This document shows positions 1 through 6,728 of a stretch of DNA of 11,379 nt, in pieces. A program made the position numbers and the translations under genes. The DNA comes from Candidatus Liptonbacteria bacterium RIFCSPLOWO2_01_FULL_53_13 (GTDB lineage Bacteria > Patescibacteriota > Minisyncoccia > UBA6257 > 2-01-FULL-56-20). The notes beneath the pieces were generated by a model that saw nothing but the letters and a program-made list of their open reading frames with translations, searched no databases and was not told the origin of the DNA. How positions within the stretch are numbered: position 1 is the first letter of the stretch; the number at the start of each line of letters is the position of its first letter. The stretch covers positions 1-11,379 of the forward strand of contig MHLB01000028.1 of NCBI GenBank assembly GCA_001818895.1, in the 5' to 3' direction.

Positions 1-35
1 AACCGCCATATGTGTGTGCACATTACCTTGTTCAT

Positions 36-64
36 TTGACATTCCCTCTGGTTTGCCCTAGTAT
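36..64 (+). promoter_or_regulatory. Predicted sigma70-type promoter of the ribosomal-protein operon
   Basis: A perfect -35 box TTGACA (36-41) is followed after exactly 17 bases by TAGTAT (59-64), which matches four of six -10 positions. Transcription would begin near base 71 and give a leader of about 120 bases before L3. No coding sequence is recognisable upstream of it in the window, so the transcript appears to begin at L3 and not at S10 (rpsJ), the usual first gene. An alternative -10, TATCAT (62-67), would need a 20-base spacer. The call is by motif only. Confidence 0.6.
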
Positions 65-130
65 CATGGGGTCTCTTTAATGGGTCCCAAAACCTGTTTC
101 AGGGGGCTTTCATAAGGACGAAACCGGATG

Positions 131-175
131 CCCGGGCTTCGTGCCTTGGGCGATTTTTTATGGGCTTACGCCCAA
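131..175 (+). promoter_or_regulatory. Leader with mutually exclusive hairpins upstream of L3
   Basis: Three stems can be drawn. Stem A pairs CCC/GGC (131-133, 135-137) with GCC/GGG (143-145, 148-150). Stem B pairs TTGGGCG (146-152) with CGCCCAA (169-175) around a loop that contains six T residues. Stem C pairs TGGGC (161-165) with GCCCA (170-174). B cannot coexist with A or C, whereas A and C can form together. That is the geometry of an attenuator or translational switch. In several bacteria S10 operon leaders are bound by L4; whether that happens here is inference. An in-frame ATG at 128 with an AAGGA ribosome site (114-118) means this stretch might instead be translated. Confidence 0.4.
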
Positions 176-193
176 ACAATGCGAATCAACAAT

Positions 194-754
194 ATGGCCT
201 TCATCCTCGGCAGAAAACTGAAAATGATCCAGGTCTGGAAGGACGAGAAGGTAGTTCCCGTTACCGTAATTCAGGCCGCGCCGAATAAAGTGACCTTGGT
301 GCGCACAAAAGAGAAGGATGGTTACGAGGCGGTACAGCTTCGCGAAGGAAAATCCGCGCGCGAATTTCGCAAAAAAGCGGGACGCGAATTCGCTGACGCA
401 AAAGCGGGAGAGGAAATAACCGTAGACGCATTCAAGGAAGGAGACCGCGTGATTGTGAGCGGAATTATGAAGGGGCGCGGATTCCAGGGGGTGGTAAAGC
501 GGCACGGATTCCACGGAGGCCCCAAAACGCACGGCCAGAAGAACCGCCACCGCGCACCGGGTTCCTTGGGAGCCACTGCGCCGCAGAGAGTCGTGCCGGG
601 AAGGAAAATGGCAGGCCACATGGGCAGCGTCCGCTCCACGACAAAAAATCTTTTGGTGGCGCAGGTGGACAAGGAAAACAACCTGATCTTTTTGAGAGGG
701 GCGGTGCCGGGAAATCGCGGAGGGCTTGTGGAAATCCATAAGACCAAAAAATAA
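194..754 (+). CDS. rplC: 50S ribosomal protein L3
   Basis: This is a primary 23S-binding protein of the large subunit, and its long loop reaches toward the peptidyl transferase centre. With the ATG at 194 the protein has 186 residues, a little below the usual 200-210, and begins with the family-typical MAFILGRKLKM. The family block with HRAPGSLG, PGRKMAGHMG and FLRGAVPGNRGG near the C-terminus is clear. The start is uncertain. An in-frame ATG at 128, preceded by AAGGA with 9-base spacing, would add 22 residues (MPGLRALGDFLWAYAQ...) that do not look like L3, and ATG 179 would add five. I chose 194 by homology, although it has no ribosome site. It is the first gene of the operon, 15 bases ahead of L4. 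Confidence 0.93.
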   Translation: MAFILGRKLKMIQVWKDEKVVPVTVIQAAPNKVTLVRTKEKDGYEAVQLREGKSAREFRKKAGREFADAKAGEEITVDAFKEGDRVIVSGIMKGRGFQGVVKRHGFHGGPKTHGQKNRHRAPGSLGATAPQRVVPGRKMAGHMGSVRSTTKNLLVAQVDKENNLIFLRGAVPGNRGGLVEIHKTKK

Positions 755-769
755 GCAAAGAATATTTCT

Positions 770-1420
770 ATGAACGCAGACGTAGTTAATTTTAAAAATG
801 AGAAGGTGGGCGCCATAGAGCTTCCCGAGAAGCTTTTTTCGGTGCGGTGGAGCGCGGCGGCGGTGAAGCAGGTGCTCCAGGCCCAGCTCGCGAATGCGCG
901 CATTCCCTGGGCGCATGCCAAGAACAGAAGCGAAGTGCGCGGCGGAGGCAGAAAACCGTGGCGCCAGAAGGGGACCGGCCGCGCGCGGCACGGCTCCACG
1001 CGCTCGCCGATCTGGATAGGCGGCGGCAAATCGCACGGGCCCCGCAACGACCGCGATTATTCGCAGAAAGTGAACAGGAAAATGAAGTATGCGGCGATTG
1101 CCATGGTGTTTTCCAGGAAGCTCAAAGAAGGGAATCTCAAGCTGGTTGACGCGATGGCGATCGAGGCGCCGAAAACAAAAATGCTTGCATCACAGCTTGC
1201 CCATTTTTCCCCCGATGCCGGCAAGAAGAAAAAATTCGACATATTAATGATCCCTCAGACGGAGAACAAAGCGCTCGCGCGCGCAGGGAGGAACCTTCCG
1301 AAGGCGAAAGTTATCTATCCGGGTTCGCTGAACATTTACGACCTTCTGAACCATAAGGACATTCTCATAGAATCGCCGGCAGTCGCCGCGATCGCGAAAC
1401 ATTACCATCTTTCCGGATAA
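770..1420 (+). CDS. rplD: 50S ribosomal protein L4
   Basis: L4 binds 23S rRNA, and its extended loop lines the peptide exit tunnel. In E. coli it also represses its own S10 operon. The protein has 216 residues, a normal length. The glycine- and arginine-rich tunnel loop is visible at about residues 52-90 (RSEVRGGGRKPWRQKGTGRA, then HGSTRSPIWIGGG). The globular domain follows, with the typical helix DYSQKVNRKMKYAAIAMVFS and a C-terminal LNIYDLLNHKDILI strand-helix unit. The 15 bases before the ATG contain no Shine-Dalgarno motif. It lies between L3 and L23, the standard order. The leader hairpins upstream of L3 could be its target, which is unproven. Confidence 0.96.
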   Translation: MNADVVNFKNEKVGAIELPEKLFSVRWSAAAVKQVLQAQLANARIPWAHAKNRSEVRGGGRKPWRQKGTGRARHGSTRSPIWIGGGKSHGPRNDRDYSQKVNRKMKYAAIAMVFSRKLKEGNLKLVDAMAIEAPKTKMLASQLAHFSPDAGKKKKFDILMIPQTENKALARAGRNLPKAKVIYPGSLNIYDLLNHKDILIESPAVAAIAKHYHLSG

Positions 1421-1428
1421 TTACCGCT

Positions 1429-1707
1429 ATGACACACGTTTCACTTATAGAAAAATTCTTGGTTACGGAAAAATCAACCGCATTGAACGATTTGCGCAAG
1501 TACGTATTTGCGGTAAAGCAGGAAGCGACGAAAAACGAGATCAAGAAAGCGGTGAAGGAGCTTTACCACGTTGATGCGGTTTCCGTGAATATGCTCGTGA
1601 GAAAAGGGAAGGTGAAGCGGTTCAGGAACATCAAGAATGTCCGCTCCGGAATGAAAAAAGCGATCGTCACCCTTGCCGAGGGGCAGAAGATAGACGTAGG
1701 CAGGTAA
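1429..1707 (+). CDS. rplW: 50S ribosomal protein L23
   Basis: L23 sits at the exit of the peptide tunnel, where trigger factor and SRP dock. The 92-residue product is of normal length. It shows the N-terminal VTEKSTAL signature (12-19), a KNEIKKAVKELY helix (35-46), VNMLVRKGKVKR (53-64) and the closing KKAIVTLAEGQKID (76-89). The start is 8 bases after the L4 stop and has no ribosome site, so translational coupling to L4 is likely. The stop codon is followed directly by the left arm of a long inverted repeat that fills the gap to L2. Confidence 0.95.
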   Translation: MTHVSLIEKFLVTEKSTALNDLRKYVFAVKQEATKNEIKKAVKELYHVDAVSVNMLVRKGKVKRFRNIKNVRSGMKKAIVTLAEGQKIDVGR

Positions 1708-1803
1708 AATTTTCAATTACCAATTTTCAATTTTCAAAGAATTTTCAATGACACAATTTTTCAAACCCGTTTGTAAATTGTAAATTGAAAATTGTAAATT
1801 ACC
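1708..1803 (+). repeat. L23/L2 spacer: stop-to-start inverted repeat (AATTTTC words)
   Basis: The left arm 1708-1738 begins directly after the L23 stop. The right arm 1770-1800 ends three bases before the L2 ATG. Aligned as reverse complements, 26 of 31 positions pair, including a perfect 13-base block (1721-1733 with 1782-1794). The loop is 31 bases. Both arms are built from short repeats of AATTTTCA and its relatives, so pairing can also slip. There is no GC stem with a T run, so it does not look like a terminator. Confidence 0.75.
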
Positions 1804-2622
1804 ATGAAGAATTACAAGCCCACAAGTCCGTCCCGCAGACACATGACCTCGGTTAGTTACCGGGGGCTTTCCCGCGTATCGCCGGAAAAATCCCTTACCG
1901 TAAATCTTCCTTCGCGGTCCGGGAGAAACTCGCAAGGGAGGATCACTGTCCGGCATCAGGGCGGAGGGGCAAAAAAACTTTACCGCATGGTTGATTTCAA
2001 GTGCGAAAAGAGAATGCCCGCGATAGTAGAGACAATAGAATACGATCCGTATCGCACGGCGTTTATCGCGAAAGTGAGATACGAGGACGGCGAACGGCAC
2101 TATATTCTTGCTCCAAACGGCCTTGCGGTAGGAGCGCGCGTCGTCACGGCGCCGGATGCGGAACCGTCGGTGGGCAACCGCCTTCAGTTGAAACATATTC
2201 CTATCGGCTATCAGATCCATAATATAGAACTGCATGCGGGGAAAGGAGGCCAGCTCGTCCGCTCGGCGGGGTCTTTCGCGGAGGTATTGGGGAACGCGGA
2301 AGGCTACACCGACATCAAACTTTCATCGGGAGAAGTGCGGCGTGTCCGCTCAGACGGATACGCATCCATTGGCCAGGTCTCGAATCCCGAGTATAATCTC
2401 ACGGTTATCGGCAAGGCGGGACGCTCGCGCTGGCTGGGTATCCGCCCGACGGTGCGCGGCACCGCGATGAATCCGGTTGACCACCCGTACGGCGGAGGCG
2501 AAGGCAGGCAGCCGAGAGGCACGCGCAAGCCGAAAACCATGTGGGGCAAAGTAACCGGCGGAAGAAAGACCCGCAACAAGAAAAAGCGGTCCACCCAATT
2601 GATCCTTAAGCGCAGGAAATAA
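1804..2622 (+). CDS. rplB: 50S ribosomal protein L2
   Basis: L2 is a highly conserved large-subunit protein needed for subunit joining and for peptidyl transferase function. The protein has 272 residues, the full family length. It has the N-terminal KNYKPTSPSRRH start, the RITVRHQGGGAKKLYR block (46-61), the EYDPYRTAFIAK strand pair and the C-terminal VRGTAMNPVDHPYGGGEGR signature. His227 corresponds to the functionally important histidine (His229 in E. coli). It ends with a basic tail (KTRNKKKRSTQLILKRRK). The ATG lies three bases after the base of the preceding inverted repeat, with no Shine-Dalgarno motif. S19 follows after 9 bases. Confidence 0.98.
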   Translation: MKNYKPTSPSRRHMTSVSYRGLSRVSPEKSLTVNLPSRSGRNSQGRITVRHQGGGAKKLYRMVDFKCEKRMPAIVETIEYDPYRTAFIAKVRYEDGERHYILAPNGLAVGARVVTAPDAEPSVGNRLQLKHIPIGYQIHNIELHAGKGGQLVRSAGSFAEVLGNAEGYTDIKLSSGEVRRVRSDGYASIGQVSNPEYNLTVIGKAGRSRWLGIRPTVRGTAMNPVDHPYGGGEGRQPRGTRKPKTMWGKVTGGRKTRNKKKRSTQLILKRRK

Positions 2623-2631
2623 AAACCAATC

Positions 2632-2994
2632 ATGAGCAGATCAAGCAAAAAAGGTCCCTATGTGGACCAGAATATCCTGAAGAAGATCGGCAAGCAGAAG
2701 CCGGAAGCGGGCCCCATCAAGACATGGGCGCGCGCGTGCGAAATCGCTCCCGAAATGGTGGGCTACACTTTTTCGGTGCATACCGGAAAGGATTTTATTG
2801 ATGTGCGCATAAGCGAAGAGATGGTCGGGCACCGTCTCGGCGAGTTTGCGCCCACGAGGAAGTTTGTCCGCCACGGAGGCAAGATGCAGAAAGAAATCGA
2901 GCAAAAAGCGGGAGTTGCGGCGCCCGCAGCCGCTTCCTCCTTCGCTAAAGCTCCGGCGGACAAGCCGGCAGGCAAACCCGCGGAGAAGAAATAA
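2632..2994 (+). CDS. rpsS: 30S ribosomal protein S19 with repeat-derived C-terminal tail
   Basis: S19 lies in the head of the small subunit and forms a complex with S13. The product has 120 residues against the usual 90-95. The core is standard: [12 protein letters not shown] at the start, [20 protein letters not shown] (31-50), and [19 protein letters not shown] (64-82). Residues from about 88 on form a low-complexity Ala/Lys/Pro tail. Within it, [13 protein letters not shown] (103-115) is encoded by GC-rich sequence that shares words with repeats elsewhere in this window. The tail therefore looks like a repeat fragment read in frame. The gap to L22 is 10 bases, with no ribosome site. Confidence 0.96.
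   Translation: MSRSSKKGPYVDQNILKKIGKQKPEAGPIKTWARACEIAPEMVGYTFSVHTGKDFIDVRISEEMVGHRLGEFAPTRKFVRHGGKMQKEIEQKAGVAAPAAASSFAKAPADKPAGKPAEKK
2934..2985 (+). repeat. GC-rich repeat fragment within the rpsS tail
   Basis: This stretch contains GCCGGCAGGC (2964-2973), which recurs in the palindrome after S5 (8752-8761). It also contains CGGCGGAC (2954-2961), whose reverse complement occurs downstream of secY (10716-10723). The encoded [12 protein letters not shown] resembles FAKASADK-type stretches that I recall in many Parcubacteria proteins. That recollection needs a database check. Confidence 0.5.
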
Positions 2995-3004
2995 CAACAC
3001 CACA

Positions 3005-3508
3005 ATGGCCATTCAAACTGCAAAACTGAGTTACTTGCGCATGGCGCCCCGCAAAGTGCGGGCGATCGCGGATATCATGCGCGGGCTTTCCGCGAACGAA
3101 GCGGAAGCGCAGCTTCTGCTTATGCCGCGCCGCGCCGCGAAACCGCTCCTGAAACTCCTGCGTTCGGCGACCGCCGGCGCGAAGCAGCGCAATATCGCGA
3201 ATGCGGAAGACCTGGTCATAGAGAAGATCACCGTTGACGGCGCGTCAATGCTCAAGCGCTCGCTTCCCCGCGCGCGCGGGAGCGCATCGCCGATCCAGAG
3301 GAAGATGAGCCATGTGACCCTTATCCTCGGTGCGCCCAAGGCGGAGGCGAAGCGCAGATTCACGATCGTGGTGAAGAAAAAATCAAAGTTGCCGCCGGAA
3401 GAGACAAAAGTGAAGAAGAAAAAGCAGTCCGTGAAAGAAGAGGATACAAAAGGACGGGAACGGAAAGCAGGATTCTTCCGCAGAATGTTCGCACGCAAAT
3501 CAATTTAA
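3005..3508 (+). CDS. rplV: 50S ribosomal protein L22 with lysine-rich C-terminal extension
   Basis: L22 contacts all 23S domains, and its hairpin loop lines the exit tunnel. The ATG at 3005 gives 167 residues, whereas the family norm is about 110. The core holds the AKLSYLRMAPRKVRAIADIM helix (6-25), the tunnel hairpin around 84-98 (KRSLPRARGSASPIQ) and the closing SHVTLILGAPK strand (102-112). Residues from about 120 to 167 form a lysine/glutamate-rich extension that ends in an aromatic/basic patch, AGFFRRMFARKSI. The upstream in-frame ATG at 2846 lies inside S19 and was rejected. There is a 4-base gap to S3. Confidence 0.95.
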   Translation: MAIQTAKLSYLRMAPRKVRAIADIMRGLSANEAEAQLLLMPRRAAKPLLKLLRSATAGAKQRNIANAEDLVIEKITVDGASMLKRSLPRARGSASPIQRKMSHVTLILGAPKAEAKRRFTIVVKKKSKLPPEETKVKKKKQSVKEEDTKGRERKAGFFRRMFARKSI

Positions 3509-3512
3509 ACCC

Positions 3513-4265
3513 ATGGGACAGAAAATCAATCCAATTTCATTGCGAGTGGGGGGTACGCGGGGATGGGTATCCCGGTGGTTTTTCCCTGCGAAAAACAACG
3601 TGGCTACGGGGAAATATCCTTACGCAAAATTGCTTGAAGAGGACGAGGTGGTGCGCCGCATCATCAAGAAGAAGATCGCCCAGGCCGGCGTGTCCGCGAT
3701 CGAGATAGACCGCACCTCAAACAACCTGCGCGTGCTCATTAAGGCGGCGCGCCCGGGATTCATTATCGGCCAGGGGGGCAAGGGGATAGAAGATCTTAAC
3801 AAAGCGATCGTGGCAGGCCTCAAAAAACTTCGCGGGACGGAGAGCAAGATGAAGAAAGGAGGCATGAGCCTTTCGGTGAACGTGGAAGAACTGAAGCGGT
3901 CGGAGATCTCGGCGCCTCACGTTGCGCAGCAAATGGCGTGGGACCTGGAGAAGCGCATGCCTTTCCGGCGCACGATGAAAAAATACATTGACCAGATCAT
4001 GCAGAACAAGGAAGTGCAGGGAGCGAAAATGCTTTGCGGAGGCAGATTGGACGGTGCGGAAATTGCGCGGCACGAATCCACAAAGCGGGGGCGCTTGCCG
4101 CTTCAGACGCTTCGCACGGACATTGATTACGGCACCGCGACGGCGTTTACCACCTTCGGCACCGTAGGCATCAAAGTGTGGATCTATAAAGGAGAAGTGT
4201 TCAAATCATCGGCCGATAATGAATCCGCCGCGAAAAAACGGATGGGCCGGCAATCTTATTCGTAA
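3513..4265 (+). CDS. rpsC: 30S ribosomal protein S3
   Basis: S3 lies at the mRNA entry tunnel and contributes to helicase activity. The protein has 250 residues, slightly longer than E. coli S3 (233). It opens with MGQKINPISLRVG. The type II KH domain carries the GxxG loop as GQGG (86-89) within PGFIIGQGGKGIEDL. The C-terminal domain shows GAKMLCGGRLDGAEIAR and the closing TAFTTFGTVGIKVWIYKGE. The last 20 residues are a non-conserved, polar, basic tail. The gene starts four bases after the L22 stop without a ribosome site, which fits translational coupling. A 34-base gap follows before L16. Confidence 0.97.
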   Translation: MGQKINPISLRVGGTRGWVSRWFFPAKNNVATGKYPYAKLLEEDEVVRRIIKKKIAQAGVSAIEIDRTSNNLRVLIKAARPGFIIGQGGKGIEDLNKAIVAGLKKLRGTESKMKKGGMSLSVNVEELKRSEISAPHVAQQMAWDLEKRMPFRRTMKKYIDQIMQNKEVQGAKMLCGGRLDGAEIARHESTKRGRLPLQTLRTDIDYGTATAFTTFGTVGIKVWIYKGEVFKSSADNESAAKKRMGRQSYS

Positions 4266-4299
4266 ATTCACCCCGCACGTTATTCACTGATATACCCTC

Positions 4300-4722
4300 A
4301 TGCTTATCCCCAAAAAAGTAAAACACAGGAAGTGGCAAAAAGGACGCTCCAAAAAGCGGACCGTGGAGACCCGCGGGCTTACGATCGCGTACGGTTCGTT
4401 CGGATTGAAGGCGATGGAAAGCGCGCGCATCGATTCGCGCCAGATAGAGTCCGCGCGGCGCACCATCACGCACTTCATCAAGCGCGAAGGAAGATTGTGG
4501 ATCCGGGTATTCCCCGATAAGCCCGTAACGCTTCGCCCGCCCGAGACGACCATGGGCGGAGGAAAGGGAAGCGTAGACCATTATGTGTTTCCGGTGCGCG
4601 CGGGGAGAGTGCTTTTTGAGATGGACGGCACATCGCCCGAGACGGCGCGCCGCGCTCTCCGGCTTGCCGCGTATAAATTGCCGATGAAAACAAAAGTGAT
4701 AGAAAAACACCATGACGCGTGA
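4300..4722 (+). CDS. rplP: 50S ribosomal protein L16
   Basis: L16 organises the A-site and the 5S rRNA region next to the peptidyl transferase centre. The 140-residue protein begins MLIPKKVKHRKWQKG and contains YGSFGLKAMESARI, IRVFPDKPVT, MGGGKGSVDHYV and the family's RVLFEMDG followed by an ARRALRLAAYKLPMKT helix. In the conserved motif before MGxGKG most bacteria have arginine (Arg81 in E. coli, the site hydroxylated there). Here the residue is Thr84, encoded by ACC. The 3' end overlaps L29 by 11 bases, so translation of the two is probably coupled. Confidence 0.97.
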   Translation: MLIPKKVKHRKWQKGRSKKRTVETRGLTIAYGSFGLKAMESARIDSRQIESARRTITHFIKREGRLWIRVFPDKPVTLRPPETTMGGGKGSVDHYVFPVRAGRVLFEMDGTSPETARRALRLAAYKLPMKTKVIEKHHDA

Positions 4723-4906
4723 AGAATTCAAACAATTAAAACAAAAGCCGGCCGCGGAAGTGGAGGCGGCGCTTAAAGAAGCAAGAGAGAAGTTGCGCGT
4801 GCTTACATTTGACTTGGCGGCCGGAAAAGTGAAGAATGTAGCGGCGCTTCGGGAGCAAAAGAAAGATATTGCACGGATGCTTACTGTGTTACGAAATTAC
4901 GAATAG
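4712..4906 (+). CDS. rpmC: 50S ribosomal protein L29
   Basis: L29 is a small two-helix protein near the tunnel exit that contacts L23. The product has 64 residues, which is typical. It shows the N-terminal [20 protein letters not shown] helix, then LREKL-like [20 protein letters not shown] and the closing [19 protein letters not shown] helix. The start lies inside the last 11 bases of L16, in a different frame. A 14-base A-rich gap precedes S17. Confidence 0.95.
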   Translation: MTREEFKQLKQKPAAEVEAALKEAREKLRVLTFDLAAGKVKNVAALREQKKDIARMLTVLRNYE

Positions 4907-4920
4907 GCACGAACATACGA

Positions 4921-5175
4921 ATGAACACAATGAACGCAAAACAGAACAAAATGACAAGGACGCTTACCGGCGTCGTGGTATCCGACAAGATGCAGAAAAC
5001 GCGCGTGGTTGCGGTTGCGCGGATGAAAAAACACGCGAAATACCTGAAATACTACAAGACAACCACGCGGTTCCTTGCGCACGACGAGAAAAACGAATCC
5101 CGCGAAGGGGATGTCGTGCAAATAAAGGAAACCCGCCCGCTCTCGCGCAAGAAGAGGTGGGAAATTGTAAAGTAA
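4921..5175 (+). CDS. rpsQ: 30S ribosomal protein S17
   Basis: S17 is an OB-fold protein that binds 16S rRNA early in small-subunit assembly. It has 84 residues and carries the family features [20 protein letters not shown] (13-32), [20 protein letters not shown] and [19 protein letters not shown]. Other in-frame starts exist at 4930 and 4951. The conserved part begins near residue 11, so the exact start is uncertain. Its TAA stop is part of the left arm of the following inverted repeat. Confidence 0.95.
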   Translation: MNTMNAKQNKMTRTLTGVVVSDKMQKTRVVAVARMKKHAKYLKYYKTTTRFLAHDEKNESREGDVVQIKETRPLSRKKRWEIVK

Positions 5176-5281
5176 TCGCTAATATCGCGAATGCGTTCAA
5201 AATAACGCGAATAAAAATCACCACCATAAATTCAACCCATTAGCGATATTTGCTTAATTTGCGATATTCGCGACTACTCTC
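5172..5281 (+). repeat. S17/L14 spacer: stop-to-start inverted repeat, copy 1 (CGCTAATATCGCG words)
   Basis: The left arm 5172-5192 includes the S17 stop codon. The right arm 5257-5277 ends four bases before the L14 ATG. Of 21 positions, 18 are complementary and one of the other three is a G-T wobble. A second pairing option is ATCGCTAAT (5175-5183) with ATTAGCGAT (5239-5247), so alternative folds compete. The whole spacer, stop to start, recurs between S5 and L15 with about eight substitutions and two insertions. Confidence 0.8.
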
Positions 5282-5650
5282 ATGATTCAAGAACGTTCCA
5301 TTCTTAAAGTTGCAGATAATTCCGGCGCAAAAATCGTGCGCTGTTTCCGCATTCTCGGAGGAACGCGCCGCCGCTATGCACGCATCGGGGACATTATCGT
5401 CGCTTCCGTGAGAGTCGCGGAGCCCCGGAAAAGCATCAAAAAGAAAGACATCATTAAGGTGCTGGTAGTCCGCGGAAGAGCGCCGATGCGGAGAACCGAC
5501 GGTTCTTATGTCAGATTTGACGAGAATGCGGTGGTGGTCGTTGACGCGAAGAAAGAGCCGGTTGCTACGCGCATTTTCGGACCGCTTCCGCGGGAGCTTA
5601 AGGCGAAAGGATACGAAAAACTGATGACGATGGCGGAAGAAATCGTATGA
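5282..5650 (+). CDS. rplN: 50S ribosomal protein L14
   Basis: L14 is a beta-barrel protein at the subunit interface and forms bridges to 16S rRNA. In many bacteria it is also the docking site of the silencing factor RsfS. The 122-residue product is full length, with MIQERSILKVADNSGAKIVR (1-20), RYARIGDIIVASVR, KKKDIIKVLVVRGR, DGSYVRFDENAVVVVD and the closing IFGPLPRELKAKGYEKLMTMA. It has no ribosome site; the ATG comes four bases after the preceding hairpin. Its TGA stop overlaps the L24 start as ATGA, a classic coupling junction. Confidence 0.98.
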   Translation: MIQERSILKVADNSGAKIVRCFRILGGTRRRYARIGDIIVASVRVAEPRKSIKKKDIIKVLVVRGRAPMRRTDGSYVRFDENAVVVVDAKKEPVATRIFGPLPRELKAKGYEKLMTMAEEIV

Positions 5651-5952
5651 AAATAAAGAAAGGAGACCAAGTGAAAATCATTGCAGGCAAAGACCGCGGG
5701 AAGACCGGCGCGGTGATCAAGATATTCGAAGAAACCGGAAGAGTGTCCGTGGAAGGGATCAATCTCTATAAAAAGCGCATGCGTCCCAAGAAACAAGGGC
5801 AAAAAGGGGAAACCGTGCAGGTTCCGCGCCCTCTCTCCATATCGAACGTGATGGTTTCGTGCACGAACTGCAAACAGCCGTCGCGCATGGGACACCGCAT
5901 GGAAGGAGAAAAGAAATTCAGATATTGCAAGCGGTGCGGCGTGAGCCAGTAA
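5647..5952 (+). CDS. rplX: 50S ribosomal protein L24 with zinc-ribbon-like cysteines
   Basis: L24 initiates large-subunit assembly and lies near the tunnel exit. The 101-residue protein has an N-terminal KOW motif (KKGDQVKIIAGKDRGKTGAV, 4-23) and the VEGINLYKKRMRPKKQGQKG segment. In its C-terminal part Cys72, Cys75, Cys94 and Cys97 form two CxxC pairs, as expected for the zinc-binding form of L24. The E. coli-type protein lacks these. The start overlaps the L14 stop (ATGA). A weak GGAAG 10 bases upstream is one of the few purine-rich stretches near a start in this operon. Confidence 0.97.
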   Translation: MKIKKGDQVKIIAGKDRGKTGAVIKIFEETGRVSVEGINLYKKRMRPKKQGQKGETVQVPRPLSISNVMVSCTNCKQPSRMGHRMEGEKKFRYCKRCGVSQ

Positions 5953-5960
5953 ATACCAAC

Positions 5961-6521
5961 ATGGAACATTCGCCCAAACAAGCAAATACCGAGAAAAAAG
6001 CGATCCGCGCCGCAATCGAAAAAATTGTGGTGAACGCGGGAATCGGCCGCGCAAGCGGACAGCCGAATTTTGAGGAAAAGGTCCTTCCGCAGATCCTTCG
6101 CGATGTGGCGGCTATCTGCGGACAGGCGTCCCAGGTGCGCCGTTCCAGAAAATCCATCGCGGGATTCAAGATGCGCGAAGGCCAGGTGGTAGGTCTCCGG
6201 GCTACCCTCCGGAAGGCGAAAATGGTTGATTTTTTCGAGCGTTTGGTTAAAATGGTACTGCCTCGCGTAAAGGACTTTCAAGGCATAGATCTTAATGCTA
6301 TTGACGCAAAAGGAAGCCTGAATATCGGTTTCAAAGAACAATTTGTCTTTCCCGAGATCAATCCGGAAGAATCGCTTTTCACCTTTTCGCTCGGCGCGAA
6401 CATAGTTCCGCGCGTGCGCCAGCGGGAAAAGGCGGTTGAGCTTTACCGCGCGCTCGGCGTGCCGCTCAAAAAGTTGCACGTCGCACGCGGCAAATCGCGC
6501 GGTGCGCGCCGCAATAAATAG
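5961..6521 (+). CDS. rplE: 50S ribosomal protein L5
   Basis: L5 binds 5S rRNA and forms the central protuberance. The ATG at 5961 gives 186 residues, near the family's 180. After a polar N-terminus of about 20 residues come EKIVVNAGIGRA, a SRKSIAGFKMREGQVVGLRA block (the equivalent of the usual rRNA-binding R-x-A-KxSIAxFKLREG motif), and a C-terminal half with LPRVKDFQGI, NIGFKEQFVFPEI and FTFSLGANIV. The end is basic (RGKSRGARRNK). An upstream ATG at 5859 inside L24 was rejected. The gap to L24 is 8 bases; no Shine-Dalgarno motif is present. Confidence 0.97.
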   Translation: MEHSPKQANTEKKAIRAAIEKIVVNAGIGRASGQPNFEEKVLPQILRDVAAICGQASQVRRSRKSIAGFKMREGQVVGLRATLRKAKMVDFFERLVKMVLPRVKDFQGIDLNAIDAKGSLNIGFKEQFVFPEINPEESLFTFSLGANIVPRVRQREKAVELYRALGVPLKKLHVARGKSRGARRNK

Positions 6522-6542
6522 GACGACACATTACCATTTTCC

Positions 6543-6728
6543 ATGCCAAAACTTTCAACTATCGTCAGAAGCAAAAAGAAGCCCAAATTTTCCTCGCGTA
6601 TCGTGAAGCGGTGTTTCCGGTGCGGGAGAAAAAGGGGCTTTATGAGGACGTTCGGCTTGTGCAGGATCTGCTTCCGCGAAATGGCGATCAAGGGCGAGAT
6701 CCCCGGAGTGAAGAAGGCATCATGGTAA
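6543..6728 (+). CDS. rpsN: 30S ribosomal protein S14, zinc-binding (type Z)
   Basis: S14 is a late-assembling protein of the small-subunit head. At 61 residues it is the short form with an intact zinc site: Cys24 and Cys27 (CFRC), Cys40 and Cys43 (CRIC). The long form of E. coli has lost these. The C-terminal [19 protein letters not shown] is the family signature. It follows L5 after 21 bases without a ribosome site. A 117-base AT-rich spacer separates it from S8. Confidence 0.97.
   Translation: MPKLSTIVRSKKKPKFSSRIVKRCFRCGRKRGFMRTFGLCRICFREMAIKGEIPGVKKASW

Noticed and set aside
158..1036. Long minus-strand open frame of 292 codons opposite L3/L4 (and similar minus-strand frames elsewhere)
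   Set aside because: Its protein is rich in Cys, His, Arg and Pro with no family pattern, and it lies fully opposite strongly conserved ribosomal genes. It is a shadow frame.
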